From Cinnamomum chago (Eukaryota; Streptophyta; Magnoliopsida; Laurales; Lauraceae), in contig CP142461.1 of assembly GCA_038049695.1 (NCBI GenBank), positions 37,404,501 through 37,468,500 on the forward strand: a stretch of DNA of 64,000 nucleotides, in the 5' to 3' direction. This document shows, in pieces, positions 23,402 through 35,216 of this stretch. Position 1 is the stretch's first letter. Every line of letters starts with the position of its first letter. Below the pieces are notes generated by a model, which was given only the letters and a program-made list of their open reading frames with translations, had not been told where the DNA came from and did no database searches. A program made the position numbers and the translations under genes.

Positions 23402-23616
23402 GTTACCCACACTTAAAATACCCACACTTAAAATGTTCGTGTGGTTAGGAAGTCTTGTTTTAACCTGGAGGTCCTGCCTTCGAATCCTTTAAGGCCTTAC
23501 CTGATACATAGGGCTAGTAGGTGGTTCTATGTATCCGTGGATTTACCAATGATCAACCGAAGGGGAGTCGGCGGGCCATGTTATAAAAATAAAAATAATA
23601 ATAAATAAATAAATAA
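23402..23616 (+). mobile_element. tRNA-derived SINE with TSD
   Basis: An A-box-like TGGTTAGGAAG (about 23442) and a B-box-like GCCTTCGAATCC (about 23477) lie near the 5' end. The body ends in an (A)nT-rich tail of AAAAATAAAAATAATAATAAAT type. The element is bounded by ATATAAAAGTCCACGTGA (23384-23401) and ATATAAGTCCATGTGA (23617-23632), a 16-18 bp near-identical target duplication as produced by LINE-driven retroposition. Confidence 0.7.
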
Positions 23617-23956
23617 ATATAAGTCCATGTGATGCTTTGTTGCTCGTTGACTTTGAACATCAATGTGCAATTCATCCTTGAGCCCTCCAATGAATGCACT
23701 GATCATTTTATCTTACCAACTATCAAAATCATGCTAGAAATAGGCTCAAATTTTGTCTGAAATTCTCAAATATGAGGTGCATCAATTGCATGAAATGATC
23801 TTCGAATGCTATCAGTCTAAAGTAGGCAAGCTAACCCTCTGAGAAGGATTGTCATTGATAAGATTCATTTGGGTTTAGAGGCAGTTGTACTTTTTTTTAA
23901 ATACTTCTTTCTTCATATAAAATGTGGCAACTGAGACATATTGTTCTCTTGGGACA

Positions 23957-25316
23957 TGATGAAAGTTGATGAGAGCCTAAAAGATACATTTTAGGCCCCT
24001 CAATGAGGACTTGGTTATACCGTTGGATGAGATTAATTAGCTTAAGTATGTTATTTTATTGTTTGTAGGTACTACAAATATAAGGAGCGAAATTCAGAGC
24101 TAAAATGGAAGAAACCTCATAAAGCATGACAAATCGGAGTTGCAAGTGAGGAAGCGTGCCAAATATGGGAAGAGAATCAAATAAGAAAGCAAAGAAAGAG
24201 TCCAAACATGCCTTGGACGTCCAACATGGGTCTCACTCACCCCATAACATGCCAACATGGAAGTTCCTTTAATTGCACTATTATTCTCGGAAATTTCAGG
24301 GACAACAAATTGAAATGGTTTTAATTTTCAACCTGAGTGTCGGATTAATACAATCTACATACTGTTGAAAAGATCTTTTCGAGTAGATTTCTATGGAGCC
24401 TAAGATTGTATAAATCAGAGCTATATTGAGGGAGATATGACATCGTGAAGTTCACTGTTCGCAAGATGACCCGGACATACCGTGTCATGGCTGGCATTCG
24501 GAAGCCCAAACCGGGTGAAGACTGCCTCTGTCTGTGTTTTGAAGGTTTTTCTATACCAAAACTCTAAATAAACGCCCAAACTCAATTTTAAGGGATCACA
24601 TCTTGGAAGAAGATTTGGAGGCTAGTTTGGGAGCTTTGGAAAAGCGCCAATGGGGATTTCGTCAGAGATTCTTCGTCAATCTCTCTCCATGAGCAACTAA
24701 CTCTCTATCTTAGGGTTGCGATGAAACCCTAATCTTGTATTTTGGCGATGTATAGGTTTTAGGGTTTTACTTTGAACGCTTTTGGTTATATGACATGATG
24801 CTATCCATTGATTGGAATTTCTTTAATGCAATATCTCTTTCTTTGGTATTTTAATCTTGTAGATTTGATTACTAAGTCATATAATGATGCTTGAATGAAT
24901 GTGTTTGTAGATCTCAGATAATCTATGCCATAGAGATAGGTTATGCCCCGATCTAAACCCATATTTTTTATTTGTTGATTTTGTGAAGGTTTGTAACCAG
25001 AACGAATCTTTTTAGTGTTGATAGTGAAACCCTAGGTCTATACTTGCCATTGTGCAAGGTTAGAGTAGATTCGTATCCTGAGATCTTTTCTCTGATTGGA
25101 TCAAAACATTGTCTTTTAATTTGTTAATCTAGGAATCAAATCCATCGAACCAACACTTCGTTTTCTATTAGGATTAGTCTAGGAATTCTGGAACCAACAC
25201 AACTTAGTCTTTTTGTCCCAGAGGATACGACACCCGGTTGACATGTTTGTTCCCACGAGTGGAGAGATAGTAGCTAGGTATAAATTATATTTGCAAACCC
25301 TGTTTTAGGACAATCA
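23957..25316 (+). mobile_element. Athila-type 5' LTR
   Basis: The 3' border is firm: it ends ...CAATCA at 25316, four bases before a primer-binding site. The 5' border is inferred from TGATGAAAGTTG at 23957, which forms the inverted TGAT...ATCA termini typical of Athila LTRs and is followed by the lineage-like AAAGATACATTTTAGGCCCC. The length would be 1,360 bp. No target duplication can be checked because the 3' half of the element is missing. Confidence 0.55.
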
Positions 25317-25320
25317 AATT

Positions 25321-25339
25321 TTGGTGCCATTGCCGGGGA
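25321..25339 (+). other. Primer-binding site of the Athila-type element
   Basis: TTGGTGCCATTGCCGGGGA differs at two positions from the TTGGCGCCGTTGCCGGGGA site common to Athila elements. Confidence 0.75.
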
Positions 25340-25652
25340 CAATTAGCATGGTTGTTTGTTTCTTTTAATTCTAACTAATGTTTAGCTTTTTCAATTTTTT
25401 TTACTTTATTATCTTTTCTCACATTGTTTACTATCTTTATTACAAGTTACTGATTCTAACAAAAAAAATATCTTAGAATTTGTGCAGGGATCCAAGAGAA
25501 TTCACAAAGGAAAAGTTTTACTCTAGGAAATCTCTCTTCTCTACCAAACGAACTGTACGCTCTAAACTTTTTGAATTATTATTAGTTTTTTCATAACTTG
25601 CATAAGAGTTGTGTGTCAAAGCACTCATCTAATTTCTCACACGCATTCACAA

Positions 25653-26646
25653 ATGGCTGAGGAAAGAAAGGAAAAAGAGTCTCCACTCGGTACACTCCCT
25701 CTTCGGCCCTTGAAGGAGCACTATACTCCTTTAGAATACGTGTCACCATCGTGTATTCAACTGCCTACAGTTCAGGCAACTCAATATGAAATCAAACCTA
25801 GTACCATAAATCTTTTCCCTTCTTTCTATGGTTTGAACAATGAGGACCCATACAATCATATTGATGACTTTCTGGTTATTTGCTCCACTATGAGAGAATA
25901 AATAATTTCAATAGTGAGGCCCTAAAAATGTTTCTCTTTTCATTTTCACTAAAGGACAAAGCTAAGTATTGGTTGAATACTTTACTTGCAAACTCCATCA
26001 CCACTTGGGCCAACTACAACAAAAAAATTTAGATAAATATTTCTTAGTGGGAAAAACCAATCAATTCAAGAGACCCATCACATCGTTCGCCCAAACTGAT
26101 GGGGAACAATTTCATGAGGCGTGGGATAGATTCAAGGATCTCATTAGAAAGTGTCCTCATCACCAAATTGCCACTTGCAATCCTTTTATGATGGATTGTC
26201 TCCTGAATGGAGAAACACGGTAGTCACCGCCATTGGGGGATCTATTATATTAAAAAATGAGGATGCGGCATGGGAGCCTTTTGAGAATATGAGTGAGACC
26301 TTTCAACACCATGCTTCCACTGCTAGATTGGAGGGGCCGGTGGCCTCTAACTTTCAAAAACCTAGAGAGGTGTTTGAAATTCAACCCTCTAATGAACTCA
26401 CCACTCAAGTGGCTACCTTGACCCAGAAATTGGATCAACTATTGTCTGTGGGTCAATCTCTCTAATCCCCATGCTCTCAGGGTGTTTGTGTTTTGTGCTC
26501 CAGTCTCGCTCATTTTGTGAGCAATTGCCCTGCAGCCTCTCAGTTCCCTGAATTTGTGCAAGAGCAAGTGAATGCTGCACAGGAGTTTTCCAAATCGGGT
26601 AATGGACAATTTTCTGATACTTATAACCCGGGATGGCACAATCACC
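25653..26646 (+). pseudogene. Athila-type gag (broken)
   Basis: Translation starts at ATG 25653 (MAEERKEKESPLGTL). It runs through INLFPSFYGLNNEDPYNHID, meets a stop at about 25899, and continues in another frame with SEALKMFLFSFSLKDKAKYW, then WLNTLLANSITTW. After a further shift (about 26030) it reads KTNQFKRPITSFAQTDGEQF and FHEAWDRFKDLIRKCPHHQI. A C-terminal frame (26151-26465) ends QVATLTQKLDQLLSVGQSL, followed by a zinc-knuckle-like CVLCSSLAHFVSNC (C-x2-C-x4-H-x4-C, about 26485-26530) and TYNPGWHNHPNFAW. This is the Retrotrans_gag capsid region and the Athila linker. At least two frameshifts and stops make it dead. Confidence 0.85.
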
Positions 26647-26899
26647 CCAATTTTGCCTGGAAGTCGCCTTGCTAGGGCACTTCATACTCTCAACCGCCCA
26701 AGCAAAATTTTCTTATTAATCCTGTAGCCTACCATTCCCAACAATCCTACCAATACCCCACCCCTCAACCACCAAAAATGAATCCATCCTTTAAAGAGAC
26801 AGTGCTGCAAGAGCTCAAAGCAACCACTCAGCTGGTCCATTCACACTCCTAGTCCATAGCAAAGATAGAGGCCTAGATAGGCCAAATAGCTAATGCTCT

Positions 26900-27596
26900 T
26901 AACAGAAGAGAGGAGGGACGTTTGCCCAGCCAAAAATACATTCGAGGTGGGTAATGGCTCGCAACCTCGTGATACCTATCATGAGCAAGCAAAAATGGTT
27001 GTCACATTGCGGAATGGGCGTGGAGTTGAAACTAGGCCTGAGAAGCCTAAGAAGGTTGTTAAAGAGTCTGCCCCAAACCTTACGATTTCTAAGGGAAAGG
27101 AGGTCAACCCTCCTAGTTTTTCATCTGTCCCAGTTGTGGCTCCCCCATATGTGCCTAAAGCCCATTTTCCCACTTGTCTTGACACACCCTCTCACTTTAG
27201 TAAAAAGGGAGCCACCAAGGATGAAATGCTTGATGTGTTCAAGCAAGTAAAAATCAACCTACCTTTGCTGGAAGCTATCAAGCAGGTGCCTTCTTATGCA
27301 AGATTTTTGAAAGATTTGTGAACTAAAAAACGCAAATCTAAATCTCATGTGCCAAAGAAGGTTTTGCTCACCGAGCAAGTGAGCTCGATTTTCCATAATG
27401 ACACTCCTCCCAAGTTGAAAGATCCTGGCACTCCCACCATTACTTGTACCATTGGGACTCACATTATTGATAATGCATTGTTGGATCTTGGAGTGTGTGT
27501 CAATCTCTTGTCTTACTCGGTTTATGAGCAGATTGGGCTGGGGGAATGAAGCCCACACAGGTTACATTGTAACTTGTTGACAGATCTGTCAGAAAT
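26900..27596 (+). pseudogene. Athila-type gag-pro linker and start of protease (truncated)
   Basis: The frame contains VVTLRNGRGVETRPEKPKK, then PPYVPKAHFPTCLDTPSH, DEMLDVFKQVKINLPLLEAI and QVPSYARFLKDL. A stop follows at about 27319, then KKVLLTEQVSSIFHN and TCTIGTHIIDNALLDLGVCV followed by NLLSYSVYEQIGLGE. The LDLG(A)SVNLLPYSVY phrase is the Athila version of the retroviral-type aspartic protease site; here Cys replaces Ala-Ser. Homology stops abruptly at about 27596, where a different element begins, so reverse transcriptase, RNase H and integrase are all absent. Confidence 0.8.
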
Positions 27597-30254
27597 CGCA
27601 TTTTTTTTAAAGGGGCAAAAATGACTTTTCACACTAAAACAATGCATGGATTTCAAAATTTACAAATCATGAGGAAAATATACTTTTTGGAAACTAGATT
27701 TTTCAACGATCAATTTTGTTTCTTTCGTCGATCTCATTCAGGACCCACAAGTGATAGATCCAGCTATGTGAAGTTTAAGGGCCAATGGGACCCACTTCCT
27801 CACTTAACTAAAACCAACTTGGGTTCCTTTCTTCTTCATTCCATTTTCCTGCAACAACACAGCTGAGAGTTGAGTTTTTTTTCTCCTCCTCCTTTCCAGC
27901 GACTTCTCTCTTCTTGCATGTCCTTCCTATCGGATGCTAAATGGAAATCTGCCAATCTCTTCTCCTTCCTCTCGGCTTCCCATTAATACTATTTTTGAAA
28001 GAGTTCGGCTAGAACCTATCCCTTCTCCAAGAACTTCTCTTTGTTTAAAGATCTTCAAAGGTTAGCATTGACTTTGATTTCGAATTTATGACCCTTTTGG
28101 ACCAATTAGTACCTTTTCTTCAGGCATGCAAAGGGGTTCTTTGAGAGCTCCTTCTAATTTTGAATTTGGTGGATTTTTGTGTGTTTTTCATAGGGCTTTT
28201 TGTAGATTGGGAGCTTATTGTGAGAGAAGAGTTCTTAGAGTTGTTTGTGATCTTTTTTGGAGTAGAGGCAAGTGAATAATCCTATTTGAGAAGGCATGCT
28301 ACATGAATCCTGATTTCTTCTTGAATTTTTGATTTGAAAATGTTAGGTACTTCAATGTTTGTTTTGCTATGGTTCAAAAAAAAAATGATGAACAATTCAG
28401 TTGGTGATTTCTTTAGTCACTCATATGTTAATTCTGAAATTGATTTTTTGATGATTGAATGAAGGTAATGGTTTATGGTTAAATGGGAATTATCAATACT
28501 AAAGATGATTCAAATTGTGTAAGAAGGAAGGTGGAATTGAATGAAAAAGGAGGGAAGGTGACTCAAAAAGGAAAGGAACATGTGCAAAATTCTGTTGCAC
28601 CAAATCAGACAAGGTAGAAGCCTAGGGCCGCTCGAGCGGACTACGCTCTACCTAGCAGTAGAGCGAGCCAGAATGCAAGGTCCGCTCGAGCGGACCTGCT
28701 TTTGGATGGGCTCCGCTCGAGCGGACCCATCACCACTCGAGCGGGCCTGGGCTTGTCAAGCCCATTTCAGAAGGCGCCTAGGTCTGTTTCAGTAGGCTTT
28801 CTCCCTCCTAATTGAAATGTTTAAGTCCCCTATGGGCCATGGATATTTGGGAATAGAAAGATTGGAAGGAAATACTTGACTCTGTAAACCAAATGAGAAA
28901 AATGTGAGAAATGGTTGATCTTAGAAATTACCGAGAGAAATTATTATAAGTCTTGACGTACACTTTACACCCTTAAATGTTGGAGATCATTAGTGGTACC
29001 AAACCCTTTATGTACAAATCAACATTGAGGTGCTAAGTGTGCATTGAGACGACCCTAGGTAAGCCATTAAACCATTATACACATTACTTCATTCCAAGTT
29101 AGAAAAATTTGTATGTTTTTACAAATTGATTTGAAATAGAATTGAGTGGTTCGCCACATTTGAAATTATCGGTGAGACTACTCATTTGATTCATTCAATT
29201 ATGTAAATTTGTATTTGCTCAGAGTAGTTCCTCTTATCGATTTTGAAATCTATTACTATGGGTTGATTTATATCGATTCAGGTTTTGAAAGGCACCACTA
29301 AGCTTAGGTCACCTAGTTGGGCCGATCACCTGGCTTGGGATCTTTAAAATTATTTGCCAACTGCAGTTTGGATCCCTCTGTTTGCTCCGGTCATGGCAAC
29401 GGCTATTTGTGTGTTCCGACTATGGCAACGGCTTTTCTGACCATGGCAACGACTATTGTTTGTTCCGGCCATGTAATACATGGCAACGACTATCTGTCTG
29501 TATGCTCTTGTTACTTTGGTAATAGGAGAATTTAGCTAAATGTGGTTTGTCAGTGTTTTTACTCAGTTTGTTATATTCTTTAAAAATTGTCAGTGCTTTA
29601 ATAATGGTTTCATTTCTTCATTGATAGTTATGTTTAGACATTCAAATGTACTAGAATGATTTCATAATGTTTTACAATTACTTGTATTCCATTATTTGTT
29701 TTATTTGCTTGACAGACCGTTGTGTCTGATACTCTCTTATTTGGTGCCAGATATTGACCCTGCTCCCTTTGAGGCGGAGCGCGAGGAGGAGGTGCTAGTA
29801 CCGCCGGTTGGACCCGAGTGGCAGCCCAACGATGTCATCTAGACGTCGGGTTGGGTTATGAGATTCGAATCATATTTTGTGATTGATGTTCTTTTGGGAA
29901 CTTGTTTCTATAGCCTTTTTTGGCTGTTTTTATGGGAATTGTATAACGTTAACTTACTTTTGGTATTGTAAACTTAAACAAATTATGGGCTTGCTTATGA
30001 TATATTTCTCATTTTGATGCAAAGCATGATTGTTCATTTTATGCTTTCTAATTGATTAAGTTTTTGCTACATTGCTTATGCACATTTTATAATATAGTAA
30101 ATATAATTGTTGTATTGTGATGGATTGGAAATAGGAATCATCACAGCGGAAACCTGCGGGAAACTAGCGTAGGCGAGCGGAATTTTCTGGCTCGTCATGC
30201 CACGGCCCCGGATTAGAGACTTGGTTTGTTCGGTCTCAGTCCGGGGGCGTGACA
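27597..30254 (+). mobile_element. 5'-truncated giant LTR (family shared with 35217 and 39190)
   Basis: ATACTTTTTGGAAACTAGA (27680) matches the solo LTR at 35217-38419. Shared order then includes the GC-rich palindrome patch, the GCACCACTAAGCTTAG phrase (29292), a GAGG-AGGAGG segment followed by GATGTCATCTAGACGTCGG (about 29833) and the end ...GGGGGCGTGACA (30254). About 300 bp of the 5' end is missing. No TSD exists because the left side is a breakpoint within the Athila protease. Confidence 0.65.
28624..28750. repeat. Repeated palindrome CCGCTCGAGCGG
   Basis: The 12-bp palindrome occurs at about 28627, 28681 and 28714, and in reduced form (CACTCGAGCGGG) at 28734. It lies in a locally GC-rich patch of an otherwise AT-rich LTR. 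Confidence 0.85.
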
Positions 30255-30389
30255 GTAACCATACCACCATATAAGGTGTTTCCTCAAAATACTCAAAAGC
30301 TCCTCACAATCGAAGAGAAGCACCGTCGAACCTCCCCCTATGAGATTCTAGAAACTCGAGCTTGGAGAGAAAGGCAGATGAACAGTGAA

Positions 30390-30910
30390 TAGGCAGTAAC
30401 TTAGAGTTTATTGTTTTTACTTTGGAAACCTATCTTCTGGGCCCACAATTATATTCCAAATCACTAATCATGTTAAGAAGGTCCAAAATGGCTATGTGGT
30501 CAAATCTCAATCGTTGATTCCTTATATCTTTTGAGACATTTGCATAAAAAGTCTAGATTGTTTGTCATGAGATTTGGGATTTTTTGGTCTCCTTTTGTAA
30601 ATCCAAATCGTTTAGTCTTTACAAAAGGCGAAAACGGCTATGGGGTCAAATCTAGCATCCTAATTCATCATGGATAGTGAGAAAATAGTTAAACAGTCCC
30701 GACTATTGATCATCCATAGTGAAAAGATCTCTATTTTGCACCTGAATAGTGTTTCAGGTGTGATATTATGGTATCTGATTTTTGCTTTGGAACCCTACCA
30801 TATGGGTCCCACAATCACGATCCAAACTGTCCATAATGTTTAGACGGTCCAAAACAGCTTGTTGGTCAATTTCCAATCATTGATTTCTCATGCATTTTTT
30901 AAATTTTTGT
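30390..30910. repeat. Diverged direct repeats, period about 365 bp
   Basis: ACTTTGGAAACCTATCTTCTGGGCCCACAA... (about 30419) and GCTTTGGAACCCTACCATATGGGTCCCACAA... (about 30783) start two similar blocks. Both continue with '...GTTAAGAAGGTCCAAAATGGC' and '...GTTTAGACGGTCCAAAACAGC' type text. Function unknown. Confidence 0.45.
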
Positions 30911-31179
30911 GGGACCCACAATGAAAATCCGAACTGTCCATCATTTGTAAAAGGCCAAAAATGGATATTGATCCAAATTTTAGGGGCTTGATTGATCATG
31001 GATTGCGAGAAAATTGTAAAAAAACTTGTGACCATTGGATCTAATATATGTAAATACATAACTACCTTGGTGTTTGCCAAACGTGGTGTGAGCTGAATCT
31101 TCTTCACAAGAAATCCTAGTGGGGATAGTATCATATGAGAAGAATGGAGGAATCCTCTGGTCCAGTTGATAAATATGTT

Positions 31180-32640
31180 GCAACTATTTACACCATCTAA
31201 CATCCCAATAGCTGCATTGTTTTAAACTTTGTAAGAGGAAACTTCGTCAAACACAACATTCTTTGAACTATAAAATTATCTATTTTGAAATTCATGCCCT
31301 TTAAAGCTTTCTTCTTTCATTATAAGTGAGTAAAAATAATATTTTCTCCTTAGTTTCCAGTTTGTTTCTCCATTCATCAAGAACATGTGTATCGCACATA
31401 CCAAACATTTTAAAATATCTCACACTAGTTTTTCCCCGATACATTTCATTAGAAGGAAACTTAATATTAATTGATCTAAAAGGCACCTGATTTATTATAT
31501 TAATTACACATGCTATATTCTCCACCGATACGACCATAAGTGATTTCTTTGTATCGATCCAACTTCTACATGTCTCTGTAGTGTTCCTAATCTCACTCCA
31601 CCTCTCCATTTTGCTGTGGTGCATAGGCACAAGTGAGCTCTCTTTTAATGTCTTCTCATGACAAAGGAAGGGAAACCCTCTTCAATTATCTATCTTTAAA
31701 TGTCCAGTCTTCTCCTTGAATACACATCATTCAATAGTACATTTTGAAAATACATCTAATTTTTCATCAATGAATAGCAATAGGTAGCAAAAACTCGAAT
31801 GTGAATGGGTATAACAAAGTCCTATAAACTCACTATGTATCAACCTACATATCTCGGTAGTGTTTTTAATCTCTCTCCACCCCTCCATTTTGTTGTGGTA
31901 TATAGGCACAACCATTATCCGTCTTTAAATGTCTAGTCTTTTCCTTGAATACACATTCAACAGTCTTCTTAAATTTGTTACATTTTGAAAATGCATCTAG
32001 TTTTTCATCAGTGAATAGAAACACATAGCAATAACTCGAATGTGAAGGAGTGCAACAAAGTCCCATCAACCAAATTACTATGTACCAACTCCAATGCATT
32101 GAACCTTGAAGGAATCATCAAATGGGAGACGATTTGTCTTTTAATACCGACACCCGTCACACTGCTCTCATAGCTACCAAATGCCATCAATTCCGACAGC
32201 CCCTTCACTGAATTTTTGACACCATAACTTTCAACTTGTCCATGCTAAGATGTCAAATCTTTCATGGTAAATGGAGGCAATATTATATGAAACTCATTTT
32301 TTGATTATGTAACTTAGAAGTGGATGAAGCAAATAGATCTTTAATTTTCTTACCATCTTGCAAAACACATCCGCATCTAAGCAAGAATGTTTCAAAGAAA
32401 CTTGATATCCCTGGCCCAAACAATACATAATAATAATGACATTCACCACTGAGAAGAGATTCTTCATTTCTGGGACATTGAAAACACTCGACTTTGAAGG
32501 GACATCTACCATTGATTTTAATAACTTCTTTATCGAAGGAATGGTATTTTCTGATGTTATAATTGTCTCATTGTACAATAGTGTTGGAAATTTGAGAATT
32601 TCAATTCATCTCCGACAAGATGATGCTTGCAACTGGGGTC
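31180..32640 (-). pseudogene. Ty1/copia pre-integrase/integrase remnant with internal duplication
   Basis: On the minus strand, 32400-32300 gives CLGQGYQVSLKHSC (protease-to-integrase linker). 32200-32100 gives a C-x-x-C-like segment ending RFNALELVHSNLVDG (GAG-pre-integrase to integrase). 32090-31870 gives integrase-core text with EKTRHLKTDNGCAYIPQQNG, and 31560-31300 gives NIINQVPFRSINIKFPSNEM, then FKMFGMCDTHVLDEWRNKLE (integrase C-terminal part). QRMLCLTKFPLTK follows near 31240. Copia integrase normally transfers the cDNA into chromosomal DNA. The core segment is present twice in tandem (about 31580-31860 and 31870-32095). Multiple stops are present, and reverse transcriptase is absent. 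Confidence 0.75.
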
Positions 32641-32649
32641 GACTATGCA

Positions 32650-34394
32650 ATCATTTCCCAAAACTGATCAAGGTTAAGGCATTCACCATCTTTGTTTCTA
32701 CTTAGGGCATGTTTGGCAATGGTCTTCAGGGAGGATTCCTCATCGGCTTTCCATGATTGGGTGGAAAATCCATGTTTTGTTGCATCTGAGATTGAGGAAA
32801 GAGGACATCTTTTTTTTTTCCAAAAAACCACGATTTTCTTCATTAGGGCCACCCCATCAGATCCCGAAAATCATCATTTTTAAAGGGATGGGTATTTAAA
32901 CTTACTTTCTCCACAAAAATCGGCCTCGACTCCTCTCTCGATTTCGAGTCCATTTCCCTCAACATCAAACCCTCTTCTTTGTTGTTGGTGCGATAGGAGG
33001 TGGCCGGACCAGACCTTGTTGCTGTGACCACCCTTTGCTGTTGGGACTGGAAAAGGCCACTGCTGTAGCTCTACTACGACAGAACTCTCTCTCACTGCTC
33101 TCTCTATCTCGGCAACGACGTTCTCCTTCAACAACACAGGTCTCCGGCATACTCTAGCCCTCCTCTCACCGTCAACCTCCACTAACCGCCTCTCTCCGGT
33201 CGATTCGTTCACAACCACAAGTCAGGTTTGGGGTTTTTTTTTGTTTTTTTACTTTTTTGGCATTTTCCCTCCATCTTGCATCTTTTCCTTGTGGAATGGA
33301 AGATTTGGAGTTTATGCAAATAATATGGACATCATTTGACTATCTAGTTATGCACGAAGATATACTTGTGATACCATTAGTTGGATAGGTTTGAGGTGAA
33401 TGTTGTGTTTGAGGTGGGTGGTAGGGGTTTTGTTGTGAGGGGTGATTCTTTGCAGGTAGATGGCGAAAAAAGTGGAAGCTAAATCGAGGGTTGCGAATTT
33501 TTGGAATCTATTTATTTAAGATATTCAAGAAAGAGATGCATCACAACTCCAAAAATGATTGTACCATCTGTCTCGAGGGGTTTGTGAAGATACCTAAGTC
33601 TACCGAATGCCTTACATATTATAGATTTAGGCTTCAACAAGGATCTTGATTTTTTTTTCTCTTTATTATTGCTATTGTTTCACTTGTATGTTAGGTTCCT
33701 ATATTTTCCAATGGAATAATTGTAGATAACATCATTTTGATTTTTTGTTGGATAATTAATAGATTTTCATGGAGTTTAATTATAAGCAGCTTTTCTTTTA
33801 ATTTTCTTGTCTTTGAACTCCACAAATGTTGAACTTTTTTTTTGGGTTAAAATCTTGGTTACCTTTTTTTTTGTTATATAAACCAATAATTTTATTTGGT
33901 AGCTTCAGATGCTGAAACTTTGTGTTGGAGTTTTGGATTCATTTTTCTCCTACCAATATTGTTAATTAGGTATGGTGGTGGGTATGTCAGAGTGTTATTT
34001 TAGAAGTCAGACAAAGATGCGTATTGTCTCCAGTGCTAGGTGTGGAAGCTATTTGAATGTTGATAAAGTGAAGGCTGACAGTCTATTTAGAGACCCTTTG
34101 TATGCAAGCTAATGGTAAGTAGCTCGCTTTGTTTTGCCGGAGCCAATTATAGGTAATCTAGTTACATGTTATATTGAGTATACGGAAAGTAGGGCAACAA
34201 AATTAATAAACATGGGGCTAAGAATGTATTCATGTGGTTGTATGGGCTGGTTGTGGGTTGTTTGTCGTAAATGTTAAATTATTCTTGGATTAAATCAGCT
34301 AAATACTTGTATGCCATGTAATGGTTGGAGTGGAGATGGATGTGTTGGAGATGGCCTTGTTGTTGGTTGGTATTTTTTTATATGCTTCCTTGGA
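32650..34394. other. No gene supported
   Basis: GGGCATGTTTGGCAATGG at 32705 looks like the terminal motif of Tourist/Harbinger or hAT elements and could be the left end of the Harbinger element that follows, but no matching inverted end was found. A 112-codon minus frame (32880-33218) lacks a recognisable domain. Confidence 0.35.
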
Positions 34395-34556
34395 TACTTA
34401 ATACTCATTGTAAATTGTAGAATTCTAAACCAACTAACTACCATGCTACGAATAGGGCTAGAACAAGAAACATATGATGATGTGCTCCTCCACATCATAG
34501 TTGAGATGCGCAAAGAAGGCAAAGTAATCCCTCGAAGGTTTACCTCGGATGGATGG

Positions 34557-34788
34557 TTTTTTTTTTTTTTTTTTTTTCTAACGGAGGGATCCCAACCCTT
34601 TGGGTTGGACTAATCCCTTCGGGCCAAGAGAGAAGTCGGGCAAAACCCTCACAGCCCCCAGGCGGTAGCACTAATGGACTCAACATTCGATTCCCGAAGA
34701 GGGAGAATCGGGGATCGATACCGGGACCTCTAGCTCCAGAAGAGAGAGGATCCATTGTCCTTACCACTCGGCCAACCCCTTGGGGTTG
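34557..34788 (-). mobile_element. tRNA-like SINE inserted in the Myb/SANT exon
   Basis: A (T)21 run at 34557-34577 is the poly-A tail of a minus-strand element. The head carries an A-box-like GGTTGGCCGAGTGGTAAGG (34759-34777) and a B-box-like GGTATCGATCCC (34711-34722). The box text resembles a Ser/Leu-type tRNA. Flanks GGATGGATGGTTT and GAGGTATGGGGTTT are a plausible decayed target duplication. The host codon series reads through from ...TSDGW to GLITK when the insert is ignored. Confidence 0.75.
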
Positions 34789-35216
34789 AGGTATGGGGTT
34801 TGATTACAAAGGAGATATAAATAAAACTTGGGTCTCAATTCAATAAAGATAAGTCGAATAATACGATGAAGAGCTTAAAAAAAATGGTATAGTGCAATGA
34901 AGGCTATATTAAACTTAAGTGGATTTGGATGAGATGAAGAAAGGAAAAAAGTCATAGAAGAGGACGAGTTGTGGGACAATTATATTGCAGTGAGACTCTT
35001 ATTCAATTTATGCATTTTTTTTATGTAAGTATGACATGTGATCTATTATGCATGGAATGTAGGCACATCCTAGAGCTAATATGTATAAGTCTAGGCATAT
35101 ACCCGACTACTTCGTCATGTGCAAAATATTCGGTGACTCATGGTCGTGAGGAATTAGTCACGAATGACATTCCTCGATTACCACCATCCATGCACAACAA
35201 TGACTTGGATGCTGAC

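Noticed and set aside
32705-32725. Harbinger-like left terminus GGGCATGTTTGGCAATGG
   Set aside because: No inverted partner was found beyond 46993, so it cannot be assigned as the end of the Harbinger remnant.
32880-33218. 112-codon minus frame rich in Arg and Glu
   Set aside because: Low-complexity composition with overlapping alternative frames and no domain.
34759-34777. Possible tRNA-Ser/Leu gene
   Set aside because: Only the A and B boxes are tRNA-like; the acceptor stem does not pair, and a poly-A tail follows, so it is a SINE.
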